A stretch of 64,000 nucleotides of DNA from Marinomonas sp. TW1. GTDB taxonomy: Bacteria; Pseudomonadota; Gammaproteobacteria; Pseudomonadales; Marinomonadaceae. Both the position numbers and the translations under genes were made by a program. This document shows positions 8,827-17,962 of this stretch, one piece after another. Location: positions 62,001-126,000 of the forward strand of contig NZ_JSEE01000012.1 of the NCBI RefSeq assembly GCF_001625355.1, written 5' to 3'. A model generated the notes under the pieces. The model saw only the letters and a list, made by a program, of their open reading frames with translations, was not told the DNA's origin and searched no databases. Within the stretch, counting starts at the first letter, position 1. The number at the start of each line of letters is the position of its first letter.

Positions 8827-9420
8827 CTAAGCTACTCTTAGTTTTTGTGTTGTTTTTTTATCTTCCTCTAGTGCGATTGTGTAGATCTGTTGAAAGCTAG
8901 AGAAAGACACATCTATGTCTAATCTTAACTCCCGAGCCACATCATTCGAAGAAACTAATCCACGAATCGCCTTAGTCGCTTCATCGATGACCAATAAATG
9001 TTGGTAAGGATTGTTACGCTGGCTGAACAACAGTGATTCGATGTCTGAATTCTTTAAAGACTTGTAAGACAAAGCCAAAAGCGCTTCTTTAGGGCGCATT
9101 AGATCAGCGACAAGCAGCTCGGATCGCTGATAACCATCCGCGACTTTACGGATAAAAACATCTTCAGATAAATCTTCTAAACTGATCACGCCGATAAATT
9201 GATTGTTTGAATCAACGACTAGCTTCATGCGTACATGCTCCTTACGCATTAAAGTAACCAATTCATCAGCACGAACACTGGATTCAATTACTCTAGGTCC
9301 GCCAGCCGAAAAATCAGTAAACACCGTTAAAGCAGAAGAATATAGGTTTGTATTATCTGATGCATTTGGCCAAGTTAATTCATTGACATCTTTTGTCGAA
9401 ACATAGGTAAGTGTTTTCAT
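8827..9420 (-). CDS. CBS-domain protein
   Basis: 197 residues. Two CBS repeats are visible: one around residues 40-95 (VDSNNQFIGVISLEDL) and one around 105-170 (VIDEATKAIRGLVSSNDVAREL). There is no transmembrane segment or catalytic domain, so it is a free-standing ligand-sensing CBS pair, which typically binds adenosine nucleotides. GGAG lies upstream of the ATG. The partner protein is unknown; neighbours give no clear hint. Confidence 0.75.
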   Translation of the reverse strand: MKTLTYVSTKDVNELTWPNASDNTNLYSSALTVFTDFSAGGPRVIESSVRADELVTLMRKEHVRMKLVVDSNNQFIGVISLEDLSEDVFIRKVADGYQRSELLVADLMRPKEALLALSYKSLKNSDIESLLFSQRNNPYQHLLVIDEATKAIRGLVSSNDVARELRLDIDVSFSSFQQIYTIALEEDKKTTQKLRVA

Positions 9421-9469
9421 AACGAAACTCCTTCAAAAATTTAGTTTATATAAAGCTATTCTGAATGCG

Positions 9470-9769
9470 TTATGAAACGGGAGGGGCTCTTGGCTCAGTT
9501 TGGTTGATGTCGTAATTAGACGATATCTCAACGGGTGAGATGTATGGATTGATTAAGGTGTCGTTCAGTAGATTGTGGTCGCGGTAGGCCAATAAAAGGC
9601 TTTTGTCCGAACCAAAGTCTTGATCTGGAACAGAGACTTCACAGAATCGTTGCTCTATACTGGGTTCAATCCAGCGTAATTGACTCACTTCTTTTGCATT
9701 AGCGCGTTGGCTTATCGTCAATAATGACGATAACAAAACCGCTAATATAATGAGTAACTGCACTTTCAT
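9470..9769 (-). CDS. Small secreted hypothetical protein
   Basis: 99 residues with a signal peptide (hydrophobic 4-18, likely cleaved after RANA). The mature part is acidic, has a single Cys and ends in a proline-rich tail. I recognise no family. An AGGTGTGAT ribosome binding site precedes the ATG. It is read in the same direction as the CBS gene, 49 bp upstream of it, so co-transcription is possible. Confidence 0.55.
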   Translation of the reverse strand: MKVQLLIILAVLLSSLLTISQRANAKEVSQLRWIEPSIEQRFCEVSVPDQDFGSDKSLLLAYRDHNLLNDTLINPYISPVEISSNYDINQTEPRAPPVS

Positions 9770-9897
9770 ATCACACCTAAAGACATGTTCTAAGAAATTA
9801 ATATAGGCTTGCTGAAGGGTAAATCACAGCTTTTTTATTAAATTGCCCTGTATTTGCACTATATCGTACTTTATTCGCCAGAAAAGCAGCTTAAATC

Positions 9898-9911
9898 TTG
9901 ATCTAGATCGC
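9898..9911 (+). promoter_or_regulatory. Possible Anr/Fnr-like site upstream of the alcohol dehydrogenase
   Basis: TTGAT-CTAG-ATCGC matches the Anr/Fnr pattern in the left half and three of five bases in the right half, about 65 bp before the adhP start. A fermentative dehydrogenase under Anr control would make sense. Weak evidence. Confidence 0.35.
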
Positions 9912-9975
9912 GTCTTTATCCGCTTTAATCAACTACTATCAAGTGTCGAAATCACTCTTTCAATAGGAGAAGATG

Positions 9976-10992
9976 ATGAAAGCTGCTGTCGCAAACCAAT
10001 TTGGTAACATATTAAAAATTGAAGAGGTCGCCAAACCTAACATCCATCCTCATCAAGTCTTAGTCAAAATACACGCTTGCGGCGTGTGTCATACGGATTT
10101 ACATGCCTGTCATGGTGATTGGCATGTAAAACCCACTCTTCCATTAATTCCAGGGCATGAAGGCGTCGGTGAAATTATTGAGGTGGGTGCCAATGTTGAG
10201 CATTTGAGTGTTGGTGACAGAGTCGGCATACCTTGGCTATACAGTGCTTGTGGGCATTGTGAATACTGTCTATCTGGCGACGAAAACCTTTGCTTATCTC
10301 AACAAAATGCAGGGTATTCTGTTGACGGCAGTTATGCAGAATACTGTGCGGCCCACGGCGATTATGTGGTCAAAGTACCTGATGGCTTGAACTATGTCGA
10401 TGCCGCACCTTTGTTCTGTGCTGGCGTGACCACTTATAAAGCGTTAAAAGTATCTCAAGCTAAGCCTGGCAACTGGGTCGCTATTTTCGGCATTGGTGGG
10501 TTAGGGCATTTGGCCGTTCAGTATGCCGTTGCTATGGGGTTACGCGTGATCGCCGTCGACACAGGAGACGCAAAACGTCAATTAGCAACACAGCTTGGTG
10601 CTGAGCAGTATTTTGACTTTAAAACAGACGATGTCGTTGATGACATCATTAGCCTAACCGGTGGCGTTCATGCCACGGTGTGTACCGCAGTGAGCAAAGC
10701 AGGCTTTAGACAAAGCTATGATGTGGTGCGACGAGGCGGTAAATGCGTACTCGTGGGCCTCCCTCCGGAAGACATGCCTTTGCCTATTTTTAATACGGTT
10801 TTAAATGGCGTCAGTGTGGTTGGGTCTATTGTTGGCACTCGCAAAGACTTAGAAGAATGTCTTGAATTTGCCGCTCGAGGAAAAGTGAAAGCGATTATTG
10901 AAGAGAAGCAACTCGAAGACATTAATGATATTTTTTCCGACATGGAGAAGGGCGAAATCACCGGCCGGATAGTGATGTCATTAAACCCGTGA
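9976..10992 (+). CDS. adhP: Zinc-dependent alcohol dehydrogenase (AdhP/AdhA type)
   Basis: 338 residues, typical medium-chain dehydrogenase. Catalytic zinc ligands are C38 (CGVCHTD), H61 and E62 (PGHEG); structural zinc ligands are C92, C95, C98 and C106. The NAD-binding motif GIGGLG is near residue 173. It interconverts primary alcohols and aldehydes with NAD. An AGGAG site precedes two ATGs (9973 and 9976); spacing favours the second. It stands alone with its own terminator. Confidence 0.9.
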   Translation: MKAAVANQFGNILKIEEVAKPNIHPHQVLVKIHACGVCHTDLHACHGDWHVKPTLPLIPGHEGVGEIIEVGANVEHLSVGDRVGIPWLYSACGHCEYCLSGDENLCLSQQNAGYSVDGSYAEYCAAHGDYVVKVPDGLNYVDAAPLFCAGVTTYKALKVSQAKPGNWVAIFGIGGLGHLAVQYAVAMGLRVIAVDTGDAKRQLATQLGAEQYFDFKTDDVVDDIISLTGGVHATVCTAVSKAGFRQSYDVVRRGGKCVLVGLPPEDMPLPIFNTVLNGVSVVGSIVGTRKDLEECLEFAARGKVKAIIEEKQLEDINDIFSDMEKGEITGRIVMSLNP

Positions 10993-11015
10993 TACAAATA
11001 CCACTTCCTTCTATT

Positions 11016-11050
11016 AAAAGAGTCACTTAGTTGTGGCTCTTTTCTTTTTT
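11016..11050 (+). terminator. Rho-independent terminator after adhP
   Basis: AAAAGAG-T-CAC (11016-11026) pairs with GTG-G-CTCTTTT (11033-11043) through one G-T wobble and a 6-base loop, followed by more T. Confidence 0.8.
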
Positions 11051-11283
11051 ATGTACATCAACAAAAATGTTGTGATCTAAAACACCGCCATTTTCAGTAT
11101 CTATTTTCACCATTCTAATGGATTTAACCTCCAACCTCGTATTTAACACTCTTGTTCTGCGTCAAATTGTATTAGAATGTGTGCGTTTTTTTAATGTCAT
11201 GACTATATTGGCATTAGTTTAACTAATAATCTTGACCAGATTAAATCATCTCACTGCGTAATGATTGATAAAGGAGCTCACTA

Positions 11284-11664
11284 ATGAGCAAAGCTCGACC
11301 GATCAACCTAGATCTGAAGACTATTCGCCTGCCGATTACGGCTATCGCCTCTATCCTGCATCGCATCTCAGCCGTCATCATTTGGGTTGGCTTGGGTATG
11401 TCACTAACAGCAGGTTACTTCTCTTTGCAGTCTGACGACCGCTTTAACTTAGTCTACAACTTCATGACTGATAATTTCATTGGTCAATTTGTTGTTTGGG
11501 GAATGCTGACGGCATTGGGGTATTATGTGGTCGCTACCATTAAGCATATTATCCAAGACTTTGGACACTTTGAAGAGTTAGAAAGTGGTATGTTGGTATC
11601 CAAACTGGCGATTGCGGTTGGTATTGTTTTAAGTATTTTATCAGGAGTTTGGGTATGGCTATAA
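11284..11664 (+). CDS. sdhC: Succinate dehydrogenase cytochrome b556 subunit
   Basis: 126 residues with three membrane helices. The N-terminal RPINLDLKTIRLPITAIAS is nearly the family consensus, and SILHR holds quinone-site residues. KHIIQDFGH in the third helix region supplies the haem-ligand His (H84 in E. coli). SdhC and SdhD anchor the flavoprotein and iron-sulfur subunits and reduce quinone. An AAGGAG site precedes the ATG. Only sdhD follows; sdhA and sdhB are not in this window. Confidence 0.92.
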   Translation: MSKARPINLDLKTIRLPITAIASILHRISAVIIWVGLGMSLTAGYFSLQSDDRFNLVYNFMTDNFIGQFVVWGMLTALGYYVVATIKHIIQDFGHFEELESGMLVSKLAIAVGIVLSILSGVWVWL

Positions 11665-12005
11665 GTGCAGCAGATAAAGCCAGAAGTGGCACAAAGGAAT
11701 GGTTATTTCAACGCATCACAAATGCCTTAATCTGCGTTTGGGCTATCATTACGATCGTTTTACTTATTGACCATCAGCCAGCTAATTTAGCGGATTTTTC
11801 GGCTTTGCTTGCGCCTGTTTGGTATAAAGGTTTGTCGAGTGTTGTACTGATTTTAGCGGCATTCAATTCCGTATTAGCCGGCTGGCAAATCAGTACGGAT
11901 TACATCAAAGGTCTTGCGATCAATCTGATCTTCAACCTTTTAGTTCGATTAGTAAGCCTAGTATACCTTGTGGTTGGTTTGTATGTTTTATGGGGATTGA
12001 GTTAA
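11655..12005 (+). CDS. sdhD: Succinate dehydrogenase membrane anchor subunit
   Basis: 116 residues, three membrane helices, overlapping the end of sdhC by 10 bp. I use ATG 11655; a TTG two codons earlier is also in frame. The WQ..TDY motif of the quinone and haem region is present as GWQISTDYIK. The position of E. coli SdhD His71, a second haem ligand, is Asn here by my hand alignment (FNSVLAGWQ). The next gene is a convergent MaoC hydratase rather than sdhA. Confidence 0.88.
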   Translation: MAISAADKARSGTKEWLFQRITNALICVWAIITIVLLIDHQPANLADFSALLAPVWYKGLSSVVLILAAFNSVLAGWQISTDYIKGLAINLIFNLLVRLVSLVYLVVGLYVLWGLS

Positions 12006-12026
12006 ACACTTATTTTCGCTAAAACC

Positions 12027-12069
12027 TGAAGGTGTTATCACAAACATGGGTTCAGAGATAACACCTTCA
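12027..12069. repeat. 13-base perfect inverted repeat between sdhD and the MaoC gene
   Basis: TGAAGGTGTTATC (12027-12039) and GATAACACCTTCA (12057-12069) flank a 17-base loop. It lies between convergent genes and probably acts as a terminator structure, although neither strand has a good T-run after it. Confidence 0.7.
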
Positions 12070-12078
12070 AACCAATAA

Positions 12079-12501
12079 TTATTTAGCGGCAGGCAACATC
12101 ATGGTTGCTTCACCAGTCACTACGACTTTCCCCTCACACTCGCAAACGGTTTTCAATGTCACACGGCGACGACGTTCATTAATGTCAGCGACCGTCACTT
12201 TTGTGACGACTTCTTGTCCAATAAATACGGGGGAACGAAACTTCAAGGTTTGCTCCAGATAGATACAGCCAGGTCCCGGTAATTGTGTACCAATGGCAGC
12301 AGAGATGAAGCCCGCTGTCAGCATACCGTGTGCAATTGGCTGCCCAAAAGAGGTTGTGGCTGCATAGTCAGCATCTAAATGCACAGGATTTGTGTCTCCT
12401 GTTACTTCAGCAAATGCATGGACGTCTTGTTGTGTAACTGTCTTTCTGTATTCAACAGTTTGATCTAATGTCAGCTCTTCTAATGTAAACCCTGAATTCA
12501 T
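12079..12501 (-). CDS. MaoC-like (R)-specific enoyl-CoA hydratase
   Basis: 140 residues, single hot-dog fold of the PhaJ type. The catalytic signature is GDTNPVHLD (Asp and His), followed by PIAHGMLTAG, both standard for the (R)-hydratase family. It hydrates trans-2-enoyl-CoA to (R)-3-hydroxyacyl-CoA, linking fatty-acid breakdown with polyester or lipid synthesis. No polyhydroxyalkanoate gene is adjacent, so the pathway is open. Confidence 0.85.
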   Translation of the reverse strand: MNSGFTLEELTLDQTVEYRKTVTQQDVHAFAEVTGDTNPVHLDADYAATTSFGQPIAHGMLTAGFISAAIGTQLPGPGCIYLEQTLKFRSPVFIGQEVVTKVTVADINERRRRVTLKTVCECEGKVVVTGEATMMLPAAK

Positions 12502-12579
12502 TGGTAATCCTTATCGTGAAAATTTTCGCTATGGTACACTTTCAGTCAATACATTAACAAATCTTTAGGGCTTAAATAC

Positions 12580-13590
12580 ATGAGTTGGACGGAAGAAGAA
12601 GACAAGGCAGCGAAGCACAATCAACCCACCGTTAATACAAACAGTGAACCTCAGCAACAAGACATCGATGCAAAGAACGAAATTTGGACCTTGCTCGAAA
12701 AAACCTTGCTTGAAAACATAGCAGAAAAAAAACGAGCAAGACGCTGGAAAATTTTCTTTCGATTTACCACTCTAGCCATCTTCGTTGGCATATTGGCCGC
12801 TTGGTTTACCCGTGGTGAATTGAGCGATATGCAAATACAAGGGGATACCGTCGCCATAATTCCAATGCAAGGCGTCATTGGTGCAGAAGCCGATATTGAA
12901 TCATCCGAAATGGTGTCTTTATTGGACAGTGCATACGGCAGTAACCAATTAAAAGGCGTGATCATTGAAATGAACAGTCCAGGTGGCAGTCCTGTGCATT
13001 CAGGCATTATTTATGATGCGATCCGTAACAAACAAGCCGTGTATCCAGACATTCCGATTTTAGTGGTAGTGGAAGATATGGCGGCGTCGGGTGGATATTA
13101 CATTGCCTCTGCTGCGACGGAAATTTATGCGAATCAAGCCAGTTTAGTCGGCTCAATAGGTGTTATTTCGGCTGGTTTTGAGGCGTCAGAGCTGTTAGAT
13201 AAAATTGGCATAGAGCGGCGAGTGTTTACTGCTGGTCGAAACAAAGCTTTTCTTGACCCATTTACGCCTATGACAGCGGAGGCGTCAGAAAAATGGCAGT
13301 CCGTGTTAAACGAAACGCATCAGCAATTTATCAATGCGGTTAAAGCGGGCCGTAAAGATCGATTAACCATTACGGATGATGTTTTTTCAGGCATGATCTT
13401 TACTGGCACCCAAGCAGAAAAGATCGGATTAATTGACGGCCTGGCAAGTCTCAATCAACTGCTTGAAACCCGTTTTCCAAATGCTAGACCGATTTTATTT
13501 GAACCCAAAGAAGAACCATTAAAAGAATTGGCAAAAGAGCTTGGCGTCGAATTTGCAGTTAAGGCCTTAAACCAGTTTCAGTGGCAGTAA
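12580..13590 (+). CDS. Membrane-anchored S49 peptidase (SppA-like)
   Basis: 336 residues: a charged cytosolic N-terminus, one membrane helix at about 58-76, then a single S49 domain. The nucleophile Ser170 is in DMAASGGYY and the general-base Lys222 in GRNKAFLDPF, as in SppA-type signal-peptide peptidases. MNSPGGSP (131-138) is the usual substrate-groove motif. It is about half the length of E. coli SppA, so it is the short form that would work as an oligomer to degrade leftover signal peptides. It has its own terminator. Confidence 0.87.
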   Translation: MSWTEEEDKAAKHNQPTVNTNSEPQQQDIDAKNEIWTLLEKTLLENIAEKKRARRWKIFFRFTTLAIFVGILAAWFTRGELSDMQIQGDTVAIIPMQGVIGAEADIESSEMVSLLDSAYGSNQLKGVIIEMNSPGGSPVHSGIIYDAIRNKQAVYPDIPILVVVEDMAASGGYYIASAATEIYANQASLVGSIGVISAGFEASELLDKIGIERRVFTAGRNKAFLDPFTPMTAEASEKWQSVLNETHQQFINAVKAGRKDRLTITDDVFSGMIFTGTQAEKIGLIDGLASLNQLLETRFPNARPILFEPKEEPLKELAKELGVEFAVKALNQFQWQ

Positions 13591-13606
13591 CATTCGTTCG
13601 TGTCAA

Positions 13607-13638
13607 TAAAAGCGCCCAGTTTAACTAGGCGCTTTTTT
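13607..13638 (+). terminator. Rho-independent terminator after the S49 peptidase
   Basis: AAAGCGCC pairs with GGCGCTTT, the inner stem continues through AGT/ACT, and a T-run follows. Confidence 0.88.
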
Positions 13639-13672
13639 ATGTCTCAAAAGGGTGTGAAAACGTGATATCAAA

Positions 13673-13706
13673 TGATAAATTAAATAAATTTTTACATTAA
13701 TTATCA
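13673..13706. repeat. Imperfect AT-rich inverted repeat upstream of the KfrA-like gene
   Basis: TGATAAATTAA (13673-13683) and TTAATTATCA (13697-13706) are near-complementary, differing by one base insertion, and end 21 bp before the start codon. KfrA proteins are known to bind repeats upstream of their own gene, so an autoregulatory site is possible. Confidence 0.35.
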
Positions 13707-13727
13707 AATTTACTTTTAAAGACCCCT

Positions 13728-14495
13728 ATGGCAAGAAAAGCGAACATTTCAAGAGAAGAAATCCAGCAGGCATGCTGGGCATTAATCGACAAACAGCAAT
13801 ACCCAAACATTCCAAGGGTCGCTCAGTACTTTCTCGATAAAGACGGTCGACAGTGCTCCAATACCACCTTGCTAAATGCCATCAACCAATGGCAAAAAGA
13901 TTATCAAGAGCATGAAAAGCAAACCCAACACAATCTTGATGAACGACTCGCACCTCCTATAAAACAATTCATGCGAGAAGCCTCGAAACAGTTGAATCAA
14001 TTGCTTGAAGAACAAATTTTTGACATAGAGGCTGGGCGCAAGCTTAAGCTCTCAGCAATTGACTCAGATTATCTGTCATTAAGTGAAAGTCTGGCGGCAT
14101 TAGGAGAAGCACATCAAGAATTAAAAACCGCGCATCATAGCCAGCAAATCCAAATGAACAGCCTTAATCAAGAAAACCAGCACCAAGAAAAGCGCCTCAA
14201 CGACGTCTTATCGCATAACCAAATCCTAAAGAAACAACTTGAAGAGGCCCGTTTAGAAAATGAAACCTTACGACTCAATCTAGCGCAGCGAGAATTAGAT
14301 CTGGCTAAACAAGACGCTCACATTAAACACTTAGAACAGACGCACGAAGATGCACTTTTACGGCAACAAAATCAAAAACAGCAAGCCGATCAAGCAAATC
14401 GACAATGGCAAGAGATTCACTCTCAGCTCGAATCTCTCAACGCATCCGTAAATCGACTGCAAGATAAAGACAAAGATAGAGGCAGGGGGAAATAG
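13728..14495 (+). CDS. KfrA-like DNA-binding coiled-coil protein
   Basis: 255 residues. The first ~65 residues (ISREEIQQACWALIDKQQYP onward) fit the KfrA N-terminal DNA-binding domain, with an HTH-like stretch. From about residue 95 to 245 it is a nearly unbroken Gln/Glu/Leu-rich coiled coil. KfrA is best known as an alpha-helical filament protein in plasmid maintenance; chromosomal relatives are of unknown role. It sits among housekeeping genes with no partition or replication genes near. The ribosome binding site is weak. Confidence 0.7.
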   Translation: MARKANISREEIQQACWALIDKQQYPNIPRVAQYFLDKDGRQCSNTTLLNAINQWQKDYQEHEKQTQHNLDERLAPPIKQFMREASKQLNQLLEEQIFDIEAGRKLKLSAIDSDYLSLSESLAALGEAHQELKTAHHSQQIQMNSLNQENQHQEKRLNDVLSHNQILKKQLEEARLENETLRLNLAQRELDLAKQDAHIKHLEQTHEDALLRQQNQKQQADQANRQWQEIHSQLESLNASVNRLQDKDKDRGRGK

Positions 14496-14545
14496 TCGTT
14501 ATAATGAGGCATGCTTTTAAATGATCCAACCAAAAAGAAGAGACA

Positions 14546-15454
14546 ATGAGCCGTAAACAAACAGCCATTCGCGATTTGCACAGCATCAAAGATTTCATTA
14601 GATGGACCTTTACGCGCTTTCAAAATGCCAACTTATTCTATGGGCATGGTACCGACAACGCTTGGGATGAGGCTATCCAATTGGTCATGGGGGCTCTTAA
14701 ACTGCCTCTGGACTTTGATCGCTATATGTTGGATTGTGCATTAACGCAAAATGAAAAAACACACATACTCAAACTGGTACATCGACGAATCAATCAACGA
14801 GAGCCGTTGCCTTATTTATTAGGTGAAGCTTGGTTCATGGGCTTACCGTTTCACGTTACCAAAGATACTCTCATACCAAGATCCCCCATATTATCCTTAC
14901 TTGAGACTGAATTTTCCCCTTGGTTAATGCATTATCCTTTCAATATTTTGGATATGTGTACTGGCTCAGGTTGCCTCGGCATTGCGGCCGCCTTGATCTT
15001 TGAAGATTCAGAGGTCGATCTAAGCGACATCAGTGAAGCGGCCTTAACCGTCGCAAAGCAAAACATCCATCGCCATGACGTTGAAGATCGAGTGCGTGCC
15101 ATTCATTCCGATATGTTTGCTGGGTTAGACAACAAGCAATATGATCTCATCATTTGTAACCCGCCATATGTCGATCAGGATGATTTTAAGAGCGCACCAG
15201 AAGAATTTCATAACGAACCAGAAATCGCACTGACATCAGGCGAAGATGGTTTGGATTTTACGCATCAGTTTTTATCACAAGCCGCACATTACTTAAATGA
15301 TGAAGGCATTTTGGTGTACGAAGTTGGCAACTCTGAAGTGGCACTGCAAGCCGCATACCCTGACACACCATTTATGTGGATGACGTTAGAACAGGGCGGT
15401 AATGGCGTGTTCATTTTAACCAAAGAACAATTAATCGAATTATTAAACGAGTAG
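14546..15454 (+). CDS. prmB: Ribosomal protein L3 glutamine methyltransferase
   Basis: 302 residues. The SAM-binding motif reads DMCTGSGCLGIA and the catalytic NPPY (ICNPPYVD) is near residue 207, both class I methyltransferase features that place it in the HemK/PrmB group. The N-terminal helical segment fits PrmB, which methylates a glutamine of ribosomal protein L3. It lies 9 bp upstream of aroC, the usual prmB-aroC arrangement. Confidence 0.92.
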   Translation: MSRKQTAIRDLHSIKDFIRWTFTRFQNANLFYGHGTDNAWDEAIQLVMGALKLPLDFDRYMLDCALTQNEKTHILKLVHRRINQREPLPYLLGEAWFMGLPFHVTKDTLIPRSPILSLLETEFSPWLMHYPFNILDMCTGSGCLGIAAALIFEDSEVDLSDISEAALTVAKQNIHRHDVEDRVRAIHSDMFAGLDNKQYDLIICNPPYVDQDDFKSAPEEFHNEPEIALTSGEDGLDFTHQFLSQAAHYLNDEGILVYEVGNSEVALQAAYPDTPFMWMTLEQGGNGVFILTKEQLIELLNE

Positions 15455-15463
15455 AATAAACCT

Positions 15464-16561
15464 ATGTCAGGCAATACGTTCGGAACCCTATTTAAGGTCA
15501 CCACTTTTGGTGAAAGTCATGGTTTAGCATTGGGCGCTATCGTAGATGGCTGCCCTCCAGGTATTGAAATTTGCGAAGCCGATTTACAACGTGATCTGGA
15601 TCTTAGAAAACCCGGCACGTCAAAACACACCACCCAACGCCGTGAAGCAGACGAAGTCAAAATCTTATCAGGGGTGTTTGAAGGAAAAACAACCGGTACA
15701 CCGATTGGCTTGTTGATTGAAAATACCGATCAGCGCTCCAAAGATTATGGCAACATTGCCAACACCTTTAGACCGGCGCATGCCGACTACACGTATGATC
15801 AAAAATACGGCTTCCGAGATTATCGAGGTGGTGGACGTTCTTCAGCCCGTGAAACCGCTATGCGAGTGGCCGCTGGTGCGATCGCTAAAAAATACCTAAA
15901 ACAAACGTTTGGCATCGAAATACAAGGCTACTTGTCACAGCTTGGCCCCATCAAACTGGCGGTGAAGGATCTATCTCAAGTCTATGACAACAGCTTCTTT
16001 AGCCCAGATCCAGACGCTATTCCAGAATTAGAAACCTACATGACAGCACTTCGCAGAGAAGGCGACTCGATTGGCGCCAAAATCACAGTCATCGCCAAAA
16101 ATGTCATGCCAGGACTCGGCGCTCCCGTATTTGATCGCTTGGATGCGGACATTGCTAAAGCCATGATGGGCATCAATGCTGTCAAAGGCGTTGAAATTGG
16201 CGACGGTTTCGATGTCATCGAACAAAAAGGCAGTCAACATAGAGACGAGATGACACCAGAAGGCTTTCTTACAAACCATGCAGGCGGCGTGTTGGGCGGC
16301 ATCTCGTCAGGTCAAGACATCGTCGTCAACATGGCGCTAAAGCCAACGTCCAGCATCACCACACCAGGCAAGAGTATTGATCGTGATGGTAATGCCATTG
16401 ACGTCATTACGAAAGGGCGGCACGACCCTTGTGTCGGCATTCGCGCCACGCCAATCGCTGAAGCCATGCTGGCCATCACGCTAATTGACCATTTGTTGCG
16501 TCACCGAGGTCAAAATGCTGATGTAATGTGCCCAACTCCGATCATTAAAGGGCAAGCATAA
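15464..16561 (+). CDS. aroC: Chorismate synthase
   Basis: 365 residues, standard length. N-terminal [18 protein letters not shown] is the family signature, [11 protein letters not shown] follows near residue 125 and [10 protein letters not shown] near 320. The enzyme makes chorismate from EPSP using reduced FMN, the last shared step to aromatic amino acids and folate. pabC at 35.6 kb uses a chorismate-derived substrate. A terminator follows. Confidence 0.97.
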   Translation: MSGNTFGTLFKVTTFGESHGLALGAIVDGCPPGIEICEADLQRDLDLRKPGTSKHTTQRREADEVKILSGVFEGKTTGTPIGLLIENTDQRSKDYGNIANTFRPAHADYTYDQKYGFRDYRGGGRSSARETAMRVAAGAIAKKYLKQTFGIEIQGYLSQLGPIKLAVKDLSQVYDNSFFSPDPDAIPELETYMTALRREGDSIGAKITVIAKNVMPGLGAPVFDRLDADIAKAMMGINAVKGVEIGDGFDVIEQKGSQHRDEMTPEGFLTNHAGGVLGGISSGQDIVVNMALKPTSSITTPGKSIDRDGNAIDVITKGRHDPCVGIRATPIAEAMLAITLIDHLLRHRGQNADVMCPTPIIKGQA

Positions 16562-16574
16562 CGATAAACGCATT

Positions 16575-16608
16575 CAAAAGCCGCATCCTTTTGGTTGCGG
16601 TTTTTTTC
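16575..16608 (+). terminator. Rho-independent terminator after aroC
   Basis: CCGCA pairs with TGCGG around a loop containing CCTTTTGG, preceded by AAAAG and followed by a run of seven T. Confidence 0.8.
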
Positions 16609-16637
16609 GTTTCAAACGGTATATTAATGAGGAACAC

Positions 16638-17183
16638 ATGACTTCCGTGATTCGCATTCAAGTAGGCTCAACCAATCCTGTTAAAATTGCCGCGGCGAAA
16701 CAGGCTTTCGAGCAGTGTCATCCAGATCATATTATTCATTGTGAAGGTCGATCGACACCATCGGGCGTAGCGGATCAACCGATGACAGAGTCAGAAACAC
16801 GCCTTGGCGCGATCAATAGAGCGCTAACTTGCCAACGAGATGACAGCAATAAGCAATTCGCTTTTTACATTTCCATGGAAGGTGGCGTTGATCAATTTGA
16901 GGAGGGCGCTGCTACTTTCGCTTATATCGCAATTGTGGATCAACAAGGAGCTCAACATATTGGCCGATCCGCGAATTTGCCTCTTCCTGATCAAATATTT
17001 AAACGACTTGAAAATCAAGAAGAACTTGGGCCAATAATGGATCAAGTCTTTAACACAGAAAACATTCGTCAAAAAGGCGGTGCCATCGGCCTATTTACCA
17101 ATCATGCCGCAACCAGACAAAGCGTGTATTCACAAGCCATTATTTTAGCCTTGGCTCCGATTTTACACCCTCAACACTTTTAA
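16638..17183 (+). CDS. yjjX: Inosine/xanthosine triphosphatase YjjX
   Basis: 181 residues. The N-terminal VGSTNPVKIAAAKQAF is the YjjX/Maf-like substrate motif, and GVADQPMTESETRLGA matches the family strongly. YjjX hydrolyses ITP and XTP and so clears damaged purine nucleotides. GAGGAACAC lies before the ATG. A HAD nucleotidase follows 27 bp later, so the two may form a nucleotide clean-up pair. Confidence 0.9.
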   Translation: MTSVIRIQVGSTNPVKIAAAKQAFEQCHPDHIIHCEGRSTPSGVADQPMTESETRLGAINRALTCQRDDSNKQFAFYISMEGGVDQFEEGAATFAYIAIVDQQGAQHIGRSANLPLPDQIFKRLENQEELGPIMDQVFNTENIRQKGGAIGLFTNHAATRQSVYSQAIILALAPILHPQHF

Positions 17184-17210
17184 CTTGAATGACACGAAAG
17201 AAGCCTAACT

Positions 17211-17882
17211 ATGAAGTATCAGTGGGTACTATTTGACGCCGATGAAACCTTATTTCACTTCGATAATTTCTCAGGCCTAAAGCGCATGTTTAGCCAGTAT
17301 GGCGTCACATTTGAAACAGCTGATTTCCAAGCTTATCAAAACGTGAATAAGCCACTTTGGGTAGATTATCAGAACGGCAAGATCAGCGCCTTAGAACTAC
17401 AAACGAGGCGATTTGACTTCTGGTCCAATAAACTCAAGGTGAGTTCGAGCCAACTCAATCAAGAATTTTTGAATGCCATGGCAGAGATCTGCCAGACATT
17501 ACCAGGTGCAGACGACCTAATTAAGAGCCTACACCAGTCAGGCGTTAAAATGGCCATTATCACCAATGGCTTTACCCAGTTACAAGAGATTCGCTTAGAA
17601 AAAACCGGTATGAGTCCATATTTCGAACATTTGATCATTTCTGAGCAAGTTGGTGTGGCGAAGCCAGATGCCAAAATATTCGAATACGCTTTTAACAAAA
17701 TGGCACAACCAAGCAAAGATAAAGTGCTCATGGTTGGCGATACGTTAGAATCGGATATCTTAGGTGGCAACCAATATGGTATTGATACATGCTGGTTAAA
17801 TCATCAAAAACTCGATCAGCATGACACCATCAAGCCAACGTATACCGTTAATCATTTATTAGAGCTGAAGAATCATCTTTGA
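17211..17882 (+). CDS. yjjG: HAD-family pyrimidine 5'-nucleotidase (YjjG)
   Basis: 223 residues. The HAD nucleophile motif DADET is at residues 9-13, motif II is ITNGFT, the Lys motif is VAKPDAKIF and motif IV is MVGDTLESD. A helical cap domain lies between. YjjG dephosphorylates pyrimidine monophosphates, including non-canonical ones. It follows yjjX on the same strand. Confidence 0.88.
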   Translation: MKYQWVLFDADETLFHFDNFSGLKRMFSQYGVTFETADFQAYQNVNKPLWVDYQNGKISALELQTRRFDFWSNKLKVSSSQLNQEFLNAMAEICQTLPGADDLIKSLHQSGVKMAIITNGFTQLQEIRLEKTGMSPYFEHLIISEQVGVAKPDAKIFEYAFNKMAQPSKDKVLMVGDTLESDILGGNQYGIDTCWLNHQKLDQHDTIKPTYTVNHLLELKNHL

Positions 17883-17930
17883 GCTATCGATAACAGCACA
17901 GAATCAAAATAGGACGCTTATTTACACTTA

Positions 17931-17962
17931 CTATTTCCGATAAATGTTATTATCGGAAATAG
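17931..17962. repeat. 13-base perfect inverted repeat downstream of yjjG
   Basis: CTATTTCCGATAA (17931-17943) and TTATCGGAAATAG (17950-17962) flank a 6-base loop. There is no T-run directly after it. It may be the yjjG terminator. A second, smaller hairpin (CTACAA / TTGTAG, about 17982-17999) follows. Confidence 0.75.

Noticed and set aside
13728..14495. Integrated plasmid or mobile element around the KfrA-like gene
   Set aside because: No replication, partition, integrase or repeat borders; neighbours on both sides are ordinary housekeeping genes.
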